DNA of 64,000 nucleotides from Methylotuvimicrobium buryatense 5G. GTDB taxonomy: Bacteria > Pseudomonadota > Gammaproteobacteria > Methylococcales > Methylomonadaceae. Within the stretch, counting starts at the first letter, position 1. Every line of letters begins with the position of its first letter. The notes beneath the pieces are model-generated. The model did not search any database. It was not told the DNA's origin and worked only from the letters and a program-made list of their open reading frames with translations. The stretch lies in NCBI RefSeq assembly GCF_000341735.1, contig NZ_KB455575.1:2171286-2235285 (forward strand), written 5' to 3'. The position numbers and the translations under genes were made by a program. Below, in pieces: positions 46,056-55,187 of the stretch.

Positions 46056-47039
46056 TCAAGCCCTATCGACCGAAAACGCCAAGACTTGCTCGATCGACTC
46101 GGCACCGATCATCACCATCACTAAACGATCCAAACCGATCGCCATCCCGGAGCAATCGGGCAAACCCGATTCGAGCGCCCGTAAGAAGCGCCGATCTTTG
46201 TCAACAGGCGGCAGCCCATTGCTGGCTCTAAAGTCGATTTCCTTATCGAAACGGGCCTCTTGCTCGTCGGCATTACACAATTCGTAAAAACCGTTACCCA
46301 ATTCCACGCCGTCGATAAAAATCTCGACACGGTCGGTTATTGCGGGATTATCGGCATTCAGGCGCGCGAGCGACGATTGACAGGCCGGAAATCCGTAAAC
46401 CATGCATAAACGGTCTTCTCCCAGATGAGGCTGCACGCAATGACTGAAAAGAAAATCCAGCCACAGCGCATGATCGTTTTCACAAATCGAAACGGCTTCA
46501 GGCAAGCCGGCGCGCTCGGCAAATTCCCGGTAAACGTAGGCCGAAAACGTTAGCGGATCGAGGCCGGTATATTTTAGAAAAATTTCTTGGTAATGAACGG
46601 TATGCGTTTGCTTAAGTGTTTTGAAAGGCTTCGCAACAACCTGAATCAACCGGTCGATTTCCGCCATTAATTGAAATAAATCGAAGCCGACTCGATACCA
46701 TTCGAGCAAGGTGAACTCGGGATTATGAAAACGGCCGGACTCGCCGTTTCTGAAAGCCTTACAGATTTGGTAAATCGAACCATAACCGGCTGCCAGCAAA
46801 CGCTTCATCGCGAATTCTGGGGAAGTCTGCAAATACAGCGTCTGCCGATTCGGATGAAAGCAAAATTCGGTACTGAAAAAGGCTAACTGCGGATCTGTGC
46901 CGATGCCATGGCAGAGCAGCGGCGTTTCGACCTCAAGGACTTCCAATTCGTCGAAGAACCGGCGAATCGCAGCCAGCATTCGCGCCCGCTGACGCAAATA
47001 CTCCAACGAACCGGTCGGTAGCCAATCGTCCTGCGTCAC
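46056..47039 (-). CDS. epmA: EF-P--(R)-beta-lysine ligase
   Basis: 327-residue class II lysyl-tRNA-synthetase-like enzyme without an anticodon-binding domain (GenX/PoxA/YjeA). It attaches (R)-beta-lysine to Lys34 of EF-P. Motif 2 region is FRNGESGRFHNPEFTLLEWYR and motif 3 region is SGMAIGLDRLVMV. The GTG start overlaps the efp stop (TAGTG), so translation is coupled to efp. The gene ends with tandem stops TGA TAG, followed by a heptamer array. All three genes of the modification pathway that matter here (efp, epmA, epmB) are neighbours. Confidence 0.95.
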   Translation of the reverse strand: MTQDDWLPTGSLEYLRQRARMLAAIRRFFDELEVLEVETPLLCHGIGTDPQLAFFSTEFCFHPNRQTLYLQTSPEFAMKRLLAAGYGSIYQICKAFRNGESGRFHNPEFTLLEWYRVGFDLFQLMAEIDRLIQVVAKPFKTLKQTHTVHYQEIFLKYTGLDPLTFSAYVYREFAERAGLPEAVSICENDHALWLDFLFSHCVQPHLGEDRLCMVYGFPACQSSLARLNADNPAITDRVEIFIDGVELGNGFYELCNADEQEARFDKEIDFRASNGLPPVDKDRRFLRALESGLPDCSGMAIGLDRLVMVMIGAESIEQVLAFSVDRA

Positions 47040-47608
47040 TATTCTTTGACGCGCGAGACATATTCGCCGGTGCGGGTATCGACTTTGATCACTTCACCTG
47101 TTTGCACGAATAACGGTACGCGAACGACCGCGCCGGTTTCCAATACGGCCGGTTTACCGCCGCCACCGGAGGTATCGCCGCGCACGCCCGGATCGGTTTC
47201 GGTAATCGCCAATTCGACAAAATTGGCCGGCATCATAGAAAGTGGGACGTCGTTCCATAGCGTCACGGTACACATATCCTGATCCTTGAGCCAAAGCCCG
47301 GCATCGCCGACGGCTTTTTCATCAGCCTGATACTGTTCGAACGTATCCGGAACCATGAAGTGGCGGAATTGACCGTCGTTATAGAGGTATTGCATCTCGA
47401 TATCGACCACATCGGCGCCTTCAAGCGACTCGCCCGATTTGAATGTTCTTTCGATGACTCGTCCGGTTTTCAGATTTCTAATCTTAACCCGATTGAATGC
47501 CTGGCCTTTACCCGGCTTGACGAATTCGTTTTCGATAATCGCTGCGGGATCACCGTCCAACATGACTTTCAATCCGGCTTTAAATTCATTGGTACTAAAT
47601 GTGGCCAT
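47039..47608 (-). CDS. efp: elongation factor P
   Basis: 189-residue translation factor that relieves ribosome stalling on proline stretches. The modified lysine is Lys34 in [15 protein letters not shown]. Three OB-like domains follow, ending with [14 protein letters not shown]. The ATG at 47608 is chosen since GAGG lies just upstream (complement of tcctc) and it gives the family N-terminus [10 protein letters not shown]. Overlaps epmA by one base; divergent from epmB, with 102 bases between starts. Confidence 0.97.
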   Translation of the reverse strand: MATFSTNEFKAGLKVMLDGDPAAIIENEFVKPGKGQAFNRVKIRNLKTGRVIERTFKSGESLEGADVVDIEMQYLYNDGQFRHFMVPDTFEQYQADEKAVGDAGLWLKDQDMCTVTLWNDVPLSMMPANFVELAITETDPGVRGDTSGGGGKPAVLETGAVVRVPLFVQTGEVIKVDTRTGEYVSRVKE

Positions 47609-47710
47609 ATTTTCCTCACGACTGCCAATTAAGAATAAAGAAATAATTAAAAATAAAAGCTCGCCATTATAATAGACGGCCGAACTGTTAGAAACTCGAA
47701 ATCGCATCCG

Positions 47711-48733
47711 ATGACCAAAAACCCTCCGTTTGTCCCGAAAATTTCCTGGCAACAAGAGCTTACCGAAGCCTTCACGACTTTCGAAACGCTTTGCGCTTTT
47801 TTGGAACTCGACCCAAAAAACTTACCGATATCGGAACAAGCCGCGAAGCAATTTGCACTGAAAGTACCGAAAAGCTTTGCCGAAAACATGCATAAGAACG
47901 ATCCCAACGATCCTTTATTGCTGCAAGTCCTGCCGATTCACGATGAAACCCTCGCCTACCCGGGCTTCAACGACGACCCGGTCGGCGATCTCATGGCTAC
48001 CCGCGAAAACCATATTTTGCACAAATATCAAGGCCGAGTTTTGATGATCAATACCGGAACCTGCGCGATCAACTGCCGATATTGCTTTCGCAGAAATTTT
48101 CCGTATGCCGATTACCAACTCGGACGCCAAAAGCAAAACCGGGCCATCGACTATATTGCCAACGACCCGAGTATTTCAGAAGTCATTCTCAGCGGCGGCG
48201 ACCCTTTGTTATTAAGCGATAGCCGTCTAGCCGAACTCATCGAGCAGCTAAATGCGATCGAACATCTAACCCGCATCCGCATTCATAGCCGCATCCCTAT
48301 CGTGCTGCCGTCGCGAATTACGGATGAATTAATCAAAACCCTGAATAACGCACGACCAAGCGTTACGATCGTCATGCACTGCAATCATGCCAACGAGATT
48401 AGCCCTGCCGTCGAGATCGCCTGCCGAAAACTTAAGCATGCCGACATGATGCTCTTCAATCAGGCTGTTTTGCTGAAAAACATCAACGATAACGCCGAAC
48501 AATTGTGTCGGCTTAGCGAAACCTTATTTCACAACGGCATCGTACCTTATTATTTGCATTGTCTCGACAAAGCAACCGGCACCGGACATTTTGAAGTTTC
48601 CGAAGCAGAAACTTTAGGCTTATACGAAGCCATGCAAAAATACCTACCGGGCTATCTAGTTCCGAAATTGGTGAGAGAAGTGGCTGGGGCACCATACAAA
48701 AAACCAATCGAAGCATCGGAACGTGTACTTTAA
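47711..48733 (+). CDS. epmB: EF-P beta-lysylation protein EpmB (lysine 2,3-aminomutase)
   Basis: 340-residue radical-SAM, PLP-dependent enzyme that converts (S)-alpha-lysine to (R)-beta-lysine for EpmA. The [4Fe-4S] motif C-x3-C-x2-C is at Cys118, Cys122, Cys125 ([11 protein letters not shown]). [12 protein letters not shown] follows. Length is that of YjeK, shorter than clostridial aminomutases. Stop TAA at 48731-48733 lies directly against the inverted end of a MITE-like element. Confidence 0.95.
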   Translation: MTKNPPFVPKISWQQELTEAFTTFETLCAFLELDPKNLPISEQAAKQFALKVPKSFAENMHKNDPNDPLLLQVLPIHDETLAYPGFNDDPVGDLMATRENHILHKYQGRVLMINTGTCAINCRYCFRRNFPYADYQLGRQKQNRAIDYIANDPSISEVILSGGDPLLLSDSRLAELIEQLNAIEHLTRIRIHSRIPIVLPSRITDELIKTLNNARPSVTIVMHCNHANEISPAVEIACRKLKHADMMLFNQAVLLKNINDNAEQLCRLSETLFHNGIVPYYLHCLDKATGTGHFEVSEAETLGLYEAMQKYLPGYLVPKLVREVAGAPYKKPIEASERVL

Positions 48734-49109
48734 AATTTAGGCTATGTTCGCGTTATTAGTTGATACTTTTGAACTTAAACCCAACATGAACCCCAAGGAT
48801 TCGACTCTGAATAACTTTTTTTTTCAATATCGCGCCAATGGCTGAAAGGAGGGTACGGTTGCTCGATTGACAGGTGTCGGCAGCAGGGCAGATTTTTGCT
48901 CCTGCAAAATCTGCATTCATACCATCCATGGCAATCAGATTCCGCCGTCAAGCCTACATGGACGTATTCACGGCGTCCTGTCAAGCGAGTAATCGTACCC
49001 TCTTCCACGCTCAGCGTATTGGAAAGCAATCATTGACTATTTCCTAAGTGGTTTATTTAGTAGGAAAGAGAATCGTTTCAACTGCTAACGCGAACATAGC
49101 CAAAATTTA
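48734..49109. mobile_element. MITE-like element with nested palindrome
   Basis: Ends AAATTTAGGCTATGTTCGCG (left) and CGCGAACATAGCCAAAATTT (right) are near-perfect inverted copies, extended inward by TTATTAGTTGA / TCAACTGCTAA. Inside sits a complete B-type palindrome (48849-49002) with arms GAGGGTACGGTTGCTCGATT and AATCGTACCCTC, close kin to 53213-53366. No open frame of note. The layout (about 375 bp, terminal inverted repeats, non-coding) is that of a miniature inverted-repeat element. The gap 48734-49173 has no gene. Confidence 0.65.
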
Positions 49110-49197
49110 CAGGGACGAAGTGCGGATAATTTCTCAACGAAAAAAAACATAGAGTCTACAATGTAACAGCTTAATGAATTGTCAAAAGTCAGATACG

Positions 49198-50715
49198 ATG
49201 AAAAAATCTGAATCACTTCCTTTTACGTTGGAACAAGACGCGGTAGCCGATTGGTTAAGTCGACTCGACGTAAAAGATTCCATTGCCTCAGGCGCAACGC
49301 TTTATGCGGCATTAAAAAAAATACCGCATATTCGATTCGGCGATAAAGATCTGCTGGCCGTACTCGATACCTTAACCCCGTCGGTCTTACATATTTCCGA
49401 TAATTTGATCGCATCATTATTACCATCGATCATTGCCGAAGGCTCGGTGAACCCAAAATCCCGCAAACTTGCCAGACTCAGTAGTCAATTGTTACGTAGC
49501 CACTGCCTTGCCTACTGCCATGCATCTACGGCCCAATCCTTAAACGAAAAACGCAAGGCTCATGCCATCTTTACGGCCATGCAAATCGCCGGACTGACAA
49601 TGCGAACCAATACATTGTTTTCGGAGCGGAATTCCTCGACGCTTTGGCAAAAGACGGGAAAACTCTATCGAATCGCACGCAATGAACAATTAATCCCTAT
49701 TTCGTTATCGAGCAAAATTCCGGCATTTAAAGTGCATAAATCGATATCGTCGGTGTTAAAACGCAATCTGTTGTTCGCATTATTCGACCCTTACCCTGCA
49801 CCAGCGCAACGCATCATCGCTTATTTCGATCTCGCCGATCGCATTGCCGATTTAGTAGCGTTCGAAAAATCACTGAACCCGTCTTATAACTTTTACTGGG
49901 ACGGTTGCGATAAAACCTTGCATCAAGACATTCCTGATATCCCTGGCGAAAACGGCCTTATTTTCAACACCGAGGAGGTTGCGCAGCATCTTTCAGGCCT
50001 AGCACCGGAAATGGAGGGGCAAGACGATTTATATTTCACGTTACGTCAAAAAATTAGCGGCTACCAAGATATTCTCGATTCGGTGATACTATCAAAGCCC
50101 ACAGCTTATTGTTATACCGTCGGTATGACGGCAATAAGCGAACGGCTGAAGCACCTTGAAAGGATTTTTAAGATCCATCGATTGAGCGGCCCAATGGACA
50201 AAGCCGAGGCGCTGAGCAAAATGGAACTAATCCCGATGGAAAGTGAATTCAAAATGCTAAGCCCTCGCCAGCTGCATCTATCGCAAGAAAGCGGCAAAAG
50301 CATTAAAGTTGAATGGATTAATATACAACAGACGAAGTTTACGCAGTACCTCCTAGGTCATGCAAAGAACGAACGACTCACCGCCGGCCAACCGATTTTC
50401 CTCTACAATCAACAAGAAATACCTTGCATCGGCATAATCCGAAAAACAATCAAAAGCTCATCCCCTATACAACAGATGTTGATAGAAACATTACCGGGGG
50501 AAGCCAATTCCGTTCAATTCCGCATTCAAACAACGACTATCGAAGCCTTATTGGTCGATTCGCCGTCAAAAACCGAAACCGTCTTATTGCCGCCCGGCAA
50601 ATATTCGACAGGAGACGAATTGGTCCGGGTCGAACAACTCGACAAACGTTATTATCTCAACAAGCTGATCGAAGCCGGGGAACATTTCATGCATTATCGG
50701 ATCGTTTCCGATTAG
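49198..50715 (+). CDS. uncharacterised protein (505 aa)
   Basis: Soluble-looking 505-residue protein with no signal peptide or membrane segment. It starts with an amphipathic helical half (to about 330) with a leucine-rich DLADRIADLVAFEKSLNPSYNFYWDG section. A beta-rich C-terminal part (about 355-505) follows: LSPRQLHLSQESGKSIKVEWINIQQ, ERLTAGQPIFLYNQQEIPCIGIIRKTI. The helical-then-beta layout loosely recalls proteins with a C-terminal PilZ-like barrel, but the RxxxR/DxSxxG motifs are not seen, so this is only a suggestion. Starts at 49198 and 49174 are both open. Its 3' end overlaps the convergent nucleotidase gene by 29 bases. Confidence 0.6.
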   Translation: MKKSESLPFTLEQDAVADWLSRLDVKDSIASGATLYAALKKIPHIRFGDKDLLAVLDTLTPSVLHISDNLIASLLPSIIAEGSVNPKSRKLARLSSQLLRSHCLAYCHASTAQSLNEKRKAHAIFTAMQIAGLTMRTNTLFSERNSSTLWQKTGKLYRIARNEQLIPISLSSKIPAFKVHKSISSVLKRNLLFALFDPYPAPAQRIIAYFDLADRIADLVAFEKSLNPSYNFYWDGCDKTLHQDIPDIPGENGLIFNTEEVAQHLSGLAPEMEGQDDLYFTLRQKISGYQDILDSVILSKPTAYCYTVGMTAISERLKHLERIFKIHRLSGPMDKAEALSKMELIPMESEFKMLSPRQLHLSQESGKSIKVEWINIQQTKFTQYLLGHAKNERLTAGQPIFLYNQQEIPCIGIIRKTIKSSSPIQQMLIETLPGEANSVQFRIQTTTIEALLVDSPSKTETVLLPPGKYSTGDELVRVEQLDKRYYLNKLIEAGEHFMHYRIVSD

Positions 50716-51613
50716 CGACACCGTGCGGCACATGAGCAGCGGCAACATGCCGTGCAGCCGATTCGCAATGGCCTTGCTGATCGTCGAAAAAGATATCCGC
50801 ACCGAAAGCGTCCAAGAAAGGGCCTTTCGGCATGCCGCCTAAAAATAAAGCCTCATCGATTCTGATACCCCAAAGTCTAAGCGTCCTAACCACCCGTTCG
50901 TGAGCCGGTGCGCCTCTCGCGGTTACTAAAGCCGTTCGAATCGGGACGGCATCCGGATCGAACTGAGCCTGGATACGATGCAGAGTACTCAAAAACTCCT
51001 TGAAAGGGCCGCCGGGCAGTGGATTTTTGGCTTGACTGCATTCGTTTTCGGTAAATGCGCTTAGACCGCGCTCTTGATAGATACGCTCGGAATCGTCCGA
51101 AAACAATACCGAATCGCCGTCGAATGCGATACGCAATTGATCATGAGACTTTTTCAGCGAAGAACCCGACAATATCGTCGCGGCCGCATAACCGGCCGCC
51201 AAGGCGTTAGCGACGTCGACCGCATTCGACGAAAGAAACAAATGCGCGCCGAATGCACGAATATATTCGTAAGGCGAAACACCGCTGGTAAACGCCGCGC
51301 GGGAAATATCGAGCTTATGATGCGCGATCGAATTAAAAATTCTAAGACCGGTATCGGCACTGTTGTGAGACAACAAGATCACTTCGACGATCGGGCCGCT
51401 TTTGCTGATGGCGTTCAACGCTAGAAACTTCTTGACCAGTTCATAACCGAAACCGGGCTCCAAAATCTCATCCTCATGCTCGATCTGGTAACGGCAAAAA
51501 GCCTCTTTACCTTCCGTTTCGAAGATCCGATGCGACTCGTCCAAGTTGAACAAAGCCCGGGATGAAACCGCAACAACCAGTTTTTGATGCGTGATCTCGA
51601 TCGGCGCCGTCAT
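50687..51613 (-). CDS. 5'-nucleotidase (NT5C1-type)
   Basis: 308-residue cytosolic 5'-nucleotidase of the PF06189 type, removing phosphate from nucleoside monophosphates. It has AVSSRALFNLDESHRIF (N-terminal motif), SGVSPYEYIRAFGAHLFLSSN, AFDGDSVLFSDDSERIYQ with the catalytic-type acidic residues, and ALVTARGAPAHERVVRTLR near the end. ATG or nearby start at 51613 gives MTAPIEITHQKLVVAVSSRALF. It converges with the unknown 505-residue gene, with a 29-base overlap of the 3' ends. A B-type repeat lies just before it. Confidence 0.85.
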   Translation of the reverse strand: MTAPIEITHQKLVVAVSSRALFNLDESHRIFETEGKEAFCRYQIEHEDEILEPGFGYELVKKFLALNAISKSGPIVEVILLSHNSADTGLRIFNSIAHHKLDISRAAFTSGVSPYEYIRAFGAHLFLSSNAVDVANALAAGYAAATILSGSSLKKSHDQLRIAFDGDSVLFSDDSERIYQERGLSAFTENECSQAKNPLPGGPFKEFLSTLHRIQAQFDPDAVPIRTALVTARGAPAHERVVRTLRLWGIRIDEALFLGGMPKGPFLDAFGADIFFDDQQGHCESAARHVAAAHVPHGVANRKRSDNA

Positions 51614-51626
51614 ATCATCGGCACTT

Positions 51627-51808
51627 AGGAACGAGCATGAAATAACTTCGATAACTGTTGGAAGGGGTTCGGTGGCTCGCTTGACAGGTGTCGGCGGCCG
51701 GAATAGCCGCCGTCAAGCCTACATGGACGTATTCACGGAGTCCTGTCAAGCGAGTCACCGAACCGCCACAATGCGTAATGCTTGTAGAAGTTATTTTGTA
51801 CATATTCC
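51627..51808. repeat. B-type palindromic repeat
   Basis: Outer arms AGGAACGAGCATGAAATAAC / GTTATTTTGTACATATTCCT and inner arms GGTTCGGTGGCTCGCTTGAC AGG / CCTGTCAAGCGAGTCACCGA ACC; centre GCCGCCGTCAAGCCTACATG GACGTATTCACGG. Nearly the same as 54864-55049. It fills the gap between nucleotidase and the small lipoprotein gene. Confidence 0.8.
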
Positions 51809-52150
51809 TTATTTTTTACTGGTATTAAAGGTATACGACCTAACAATGCCGTTATTGTCGAAGCGAATGACCAAATCCTCGGTTTCGGCCGGCCCGAATA
51901 AAGAATATTTATATTTTCCGTACGTCCAAGTGTGACGACCGTCTTCCATGCCCATCCGCCATGGCTGACCAAACATTTCCCGTACTTGATTTTGAGTCGT
52001 CTCGCCGATTTTCAGATCCATCACCCGCGATGCGGCAAAATCCTTACCGACCGTAGCGCAACCGGAAAGCCCCGCGACACCTATCGAACCAGCAAACAAC
52101 ATGAGGCTTAAATTCAAAGCCCGTAAAGAAGATAAACCAACAATATTCAT
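51809..52150 (-). CDS. BamE/OmlA-like small lipoprotein
   Basis: 113-residue lipoprotein: hydrophobic signal and lipobox LSGC with Cys31 as lipid-bearing residue. The mature part has VMDLKIGETTQNQVREMFGQPWRMG and HTWTYGKYKYSLFGPAE, the pattern of the SmpA/OmlA/BamE fold, in which a helix pair packs on a small sheet. Because it is short and alone, it is probably a paralogue and not the BAM component itself. ATG at 52150 follows AGGATC. 52151-52521 holds no gene that I can support. Confidence 0.75.
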   Translation of the reverse strand: MNIVGLSSLRALNLSLMLFAGSIGVAGLSGCATVGKDFAASRVMDLKIGETTQNQVREMFGQPWRMGMEDGRHTWTYGKYKYSLFGPAETEDLVIRFDNNGIVRSYTFNTSKK

Positions 52151-52521
52151 AGCAATTGATCCTAGTCGATTAAACAATTTGATAAAAACAGCATGGAAAA
52201 GCCATCATTCGACACGATTCCAACGCGAGAGTCGTATTTGAATATTGAGCTATATTAACTGTTTACAAGGGTTTTATGCATCTTATTTATACACGCCCCT
52301 AAAAACCGCGTTCAAACACCATGAAACGGCGGCCGCTCAAAAGCTGTAAACAGGCACTCGCGGAAATGTCGAAAAAATTCGCCCAGCGATAATGAAAAAG
52401 CTTTCATCACCCCGGAAAAGAATTTGCTTGGGTTAGCGAGGAGGCACTTTCATAGTAAAATGAATTAGGCGTTAAAAAAAAGGTCTGAAACTAGCATCAA
52501 TAAACACCGTGAGCCCAGGCT

Positions 52522-53067
52522 ATGAAATGGTTTATCCTCTTTTCCGCACTCTTCTTATCGGGATGTTCCAGCCTGCCCGTGGCGATACAAAAAGCACCGG
52601 TACCAGACATTCAATATACCGAAACCATCGATCGCATCGACACCTATAAAAATTATCGAGTACGCTGGGGCGGCACAATTATCCAAGTCGACAACGAGGA
52701 AAATCTTAGTCGACTACAGATTCTTCATTACCCGTTGGACAGATTCGGAAGACCGCAAACCGACCAAGAAGCCTCAGGCCGATTCATCCTGGAAACTCCC
52801 GAATTTTACGATCCTGCCGTTTACCGTAAAAACACCCAAATCACCGCCGCCGGCACTCTGAAAGGCAGCGACACGCTTAAAATCGGCAACAAATCACTGA
52901 ATGTGCCCGTCGTTGAAATCCAAACGGTTCATCGTTGGCCCGAACGCACGCAAAGAGATTGCCGTACCGATTTCGGAGCAGGCTTCGGTTACGGACCTTA
53001 CCCCTGGGGCTTTTATCCTTATGGATACTACCGCTACCATCCTCGTTTTTATTATCCGTGGTATTAA
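52522..53067 (+). CDS. Slp-family outer-membrane lipoprotein
   Basis: 181-residue lipoprotein with lipobox LFLSGC (Cys15). The body matches the Slp family (starvation-inducible lipoprotein): YRVRWGGTIIQVDNEEN, LQILHYPLDRFGRP and SGRFILETPEFYDPAVY, then GTLKGSDTLKIGNKSLNVPVVEI. The last 35 residues are rich in Tyr, Pro, Gly and Phe (YGPYPWGFYPYGYYRYHP). Faces the periplasm from the outer membrane; role unknown, linked to stationary phase and acid stress in enterics. Confidence 0.88.
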   Translation: MKWFILFSALFLSGCSSLPVAIQKAPVPDIQYTETIDRIDTYKNYRVRWGGTIIQVDNEENLSRLQILHYPLDRFGRPQTDQEASGRFILETPEFYDPAVYRKNTQITAAGTLKGSDTLKIGNKSLNVPVVEIQTVHRWPERTQRDCRTDFGAGFGYGPYPWGFYPYGYYRYHPRFYYPWY

Positions 53068-53212
53068 TCCCAATTTCGGCATAAACGCTTAATGCACCGG
53101 GAAATAAATTTACCATGTGTTTCATGGTTAAACTGCCTAATTTACTGTGAAAGTTCGTAGATTGAGACTCTTTATCTAATTTTTCGATATGTAACACAAT
53201 GCCAACTCCGAA

Positions 53213-53366
53213 GAGGGTGCGGTTGCTCGATCGACAGGCGTCGGCGGCAGGGCAGATTTTTGCTCCTGCAAAATCTGCATTCATGCCATCCCTGGCAATC
53301 AGATTCCGCCGTCGAGCCTACATGGACGTATTCACGGCGTCCTGTCGGGCGAGTAACCGCACCCTC
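53213..53366. repeat. B-type palindromic repeat
   Basis: Arms GAGGGTGCGGTTGCTCGATC / GGGCGAGTAACCGCACCCTC. The centre has GCAGATTTTTGCTCCTGCAA and AATCTGCATTCATGCC, closely matching the core nested in the MITE-like element (48849-49002). Lies between Slp and the convergent MFS gene. Confidence 0.8.
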
Positions 53367-53424
53367 CCACGCCCTCGCACTTTCATTTACTGGGGCGATT
53401 GCCTGGCTTTCATGAACGTTAGGA

Positions 53425-54762
53425 TTATAAAACACACTCCCTGTCCGCTTTCTCGGCGGCGGCACGCCCGTTTGCCTCACTGACTTGTCGACTGAAATAC
53501 AAAGCCGCGCCAAATAGTACGATACAAAACAAAATCGCGCTTTTCAGCCCGACCAAAATCTGCAACAAACCGATTGCCATCAAGCCGAACATGCCGGCCA
53601 ACTTCATCGATAAGCCCCAAAAGCCGAAATACTCGGCGGAACGCGACAACGGCGAGAACAAGCCGATCAGAGTTCGAGTCGACGATTGGCAAGACCCCAG
53701 ACTCAACCCCGCGACACTACCGACGAATAAAAAAACATATTGCGCTTGCCAAGCGACATTGAACTGAGACTGCATCATTTCAGTAAACACAGGCGTCAGA
53801 TAAATCATTGCGATAGCCGATATCCACAATATCAAAGTCAGTCGATAAGTAAACAACGCACCCAACTTATCTTGTATGAAACCGAAAGCCACCGCCCCTA
53901 ACGCTGCGGTAATCTGCACAATAATGAACATCCAAGTTCTGACCTCCTCGTCCCAACCGATAATTTGCGCGCCGTAGATGAATGCATACGTAATGATGAT
54001 ATATATACCGCTCATCGCGAAAAAAATCGACACCAACATTACCGCTAGGTCGCGGTGATCCTTGATATGTTCAACCGTATTGCGAACTCGGCCGATACCA
54101 ATACGGAAATATCCCGTTCCGGGCGGTAACGAACAAGGCACGCCACGCTCCTTGACCCATAAAAAAGTCGGAATCGCCGCAACCAAAAAAAATACGGCCG
54201 CCCAAGGGCCCACCCAACGAATGCTTTCAAAATTTTCGGCGCTAACTTCACCCAGCACCAACAACACAAAAATCGCCGAAACCATACCGCCGACATAACC
54301 AAGCGCCCAACCGAAACCGGAAATTTTACCCAAATCATCCGGCGGGCCGAGGTCGGGCAAAAATGCCGCAATAAATGCTTCGCCGATTGAATATGCGAAA
54401 TTGGAAATAATCAACAATAATACGCCCAACCACGCCAAACCCGGTTCGACAAAATAAAGCGCTGCCGTACTGAACACAGTCAATAAGTAACTACCGAATA
54501 AAAAACGTTTCTTATTGGCTGTGTAATCCATAACCGCGCCTGCTATGGGCGAAAAAATCACGACGCCCAAATAACCGATCGCCAAAGACACACTCCAAAG
54601 CAGATTACCAAGCCGGTAATCGGGTGCATCGCCGACGATCACTCGCGTAAATAAATCGCCGAAGACGACCGTTACAATCAGCAAGGTATAAGCCTGATTT
54701 GCAAAATCGAACATCGCCCAACCGAATATTTCTTTATTCGACGCTCTAACACGTGGATTCAT
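53425..54762 (-). CDS. UMF1-family MFS transporter (Atg22-like)
   Basis: 445-residue inner-membrane protein with about twelve hydrophobic segments. The N-terminus KEIFGWAMFDFANQAYTLLIVTVVFGDLF is the hallmark of the UMF1/Atg22-like branch of the major facilitator superfamily. Substrate is unknown; the yeast Atg22 relative exports amino acids from the vacuole. ATG at 54762 follows CAGGAATAAGGCA. Flanked on both sides by B-type repeats. Confidence 0.85.
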   Translation of the reverse strand: MNPRVRASNKEIFGWAMFDFANQAYTLLIVTVVFGDLFTRVIVGDAPDYRLGNLLWSVSLAIGYLGVVIFSPIAGAVMDYTANKKRFLFGSYLLTVFSTAALYFVEPGLAWLGVLLLIISNFAYSIGEAFIAAFLPDLGPPDDLGKISGFGWALGYVGGMVSAIFVLLVLGEVSAENFESIRWVGPWAAVFFLVAAIPTFLWVKERGVPCSLPPGTGYFRIGIGRVRNTVEHIKDHRDLAVMLVSIFFAMSGIYIIITYAFIYGAQIIGWDEEVRTWMFIIVQITAALGAVAFGFIQDKLGALFTYRLTLILWISAIAMIYLTPVFTEMMQSQFNVAWQAQYVFLFVGSVAGLSLGSCQSSTRTLIGLFSPLSRSAEYFGFWGLSMKLAGMFGLMAIGLLQILVGLKSAILFCIVLFGAALYFSRQVSEANGRAAAEKADRECVL

Positions 54763-54863
54763 TGCCTTATTCCTGACTTGAAATGACTGACTTTGAGAAA
54801 TTCTGAGTGATTCCCGTAAAACCGACATTATAGACTCGGAAAATAAATTGATTTGTAAGTATT

Positions 54864-55049
54864 AAGGAACGAGCATGAAATAACTTAGACAACTGTCGGA
54901 AGGGGGTTTGGTGACTCGCTTGACAGGTGTCGGCGGCAGGGATAGCCACCGTCAAGCCTACAGGGACGTATTCACGGCGTCCTGTCAAGCGAGTCACCAA
55001 ACCGCCACAAAGCCTACTACTTGTATAAGTTATTTTGTGCATATTCCTA
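54864..55049. repeat. B-type palindromic repeat
   Basis: Arms AAGGAACGAGCATGAAATAA / TTATTTTGTGCATATTCC and inner GGTTTGGTGACTCGCTTGAC / GTCAAGCGAGTCACCAAACC. Compensating changes in the two inner arms (GGTTTGG with CCAAACC here, GGTTCGG with CCGAACC at 51627) keep the pairing. Confidence 0.8.
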
Positions 55050-55187
55050 AGCTCCTTCGCTGTATCTCAAACTCCGGCTTGGGAACGAGCGAAAAACCTT
55101 TTTCGACAATGATGGTCGAAATGAAACACTTACTCCAAAAATCTTACTTTGCGAGTCCGAAACCCTAACAACATATTCGAGTAAATT

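Noticed and set aside
45911-46105. Open frame on the minus strand with repeated KRKEERG
   Set aside because: It is the translation of the heptamer array, open in all frames because the unit has no stop; no gene.
52320-52391. 23-codon open frame between the two lipoprotein genes
   Set aside because: Very short, no ribosome site, no recognisable features.
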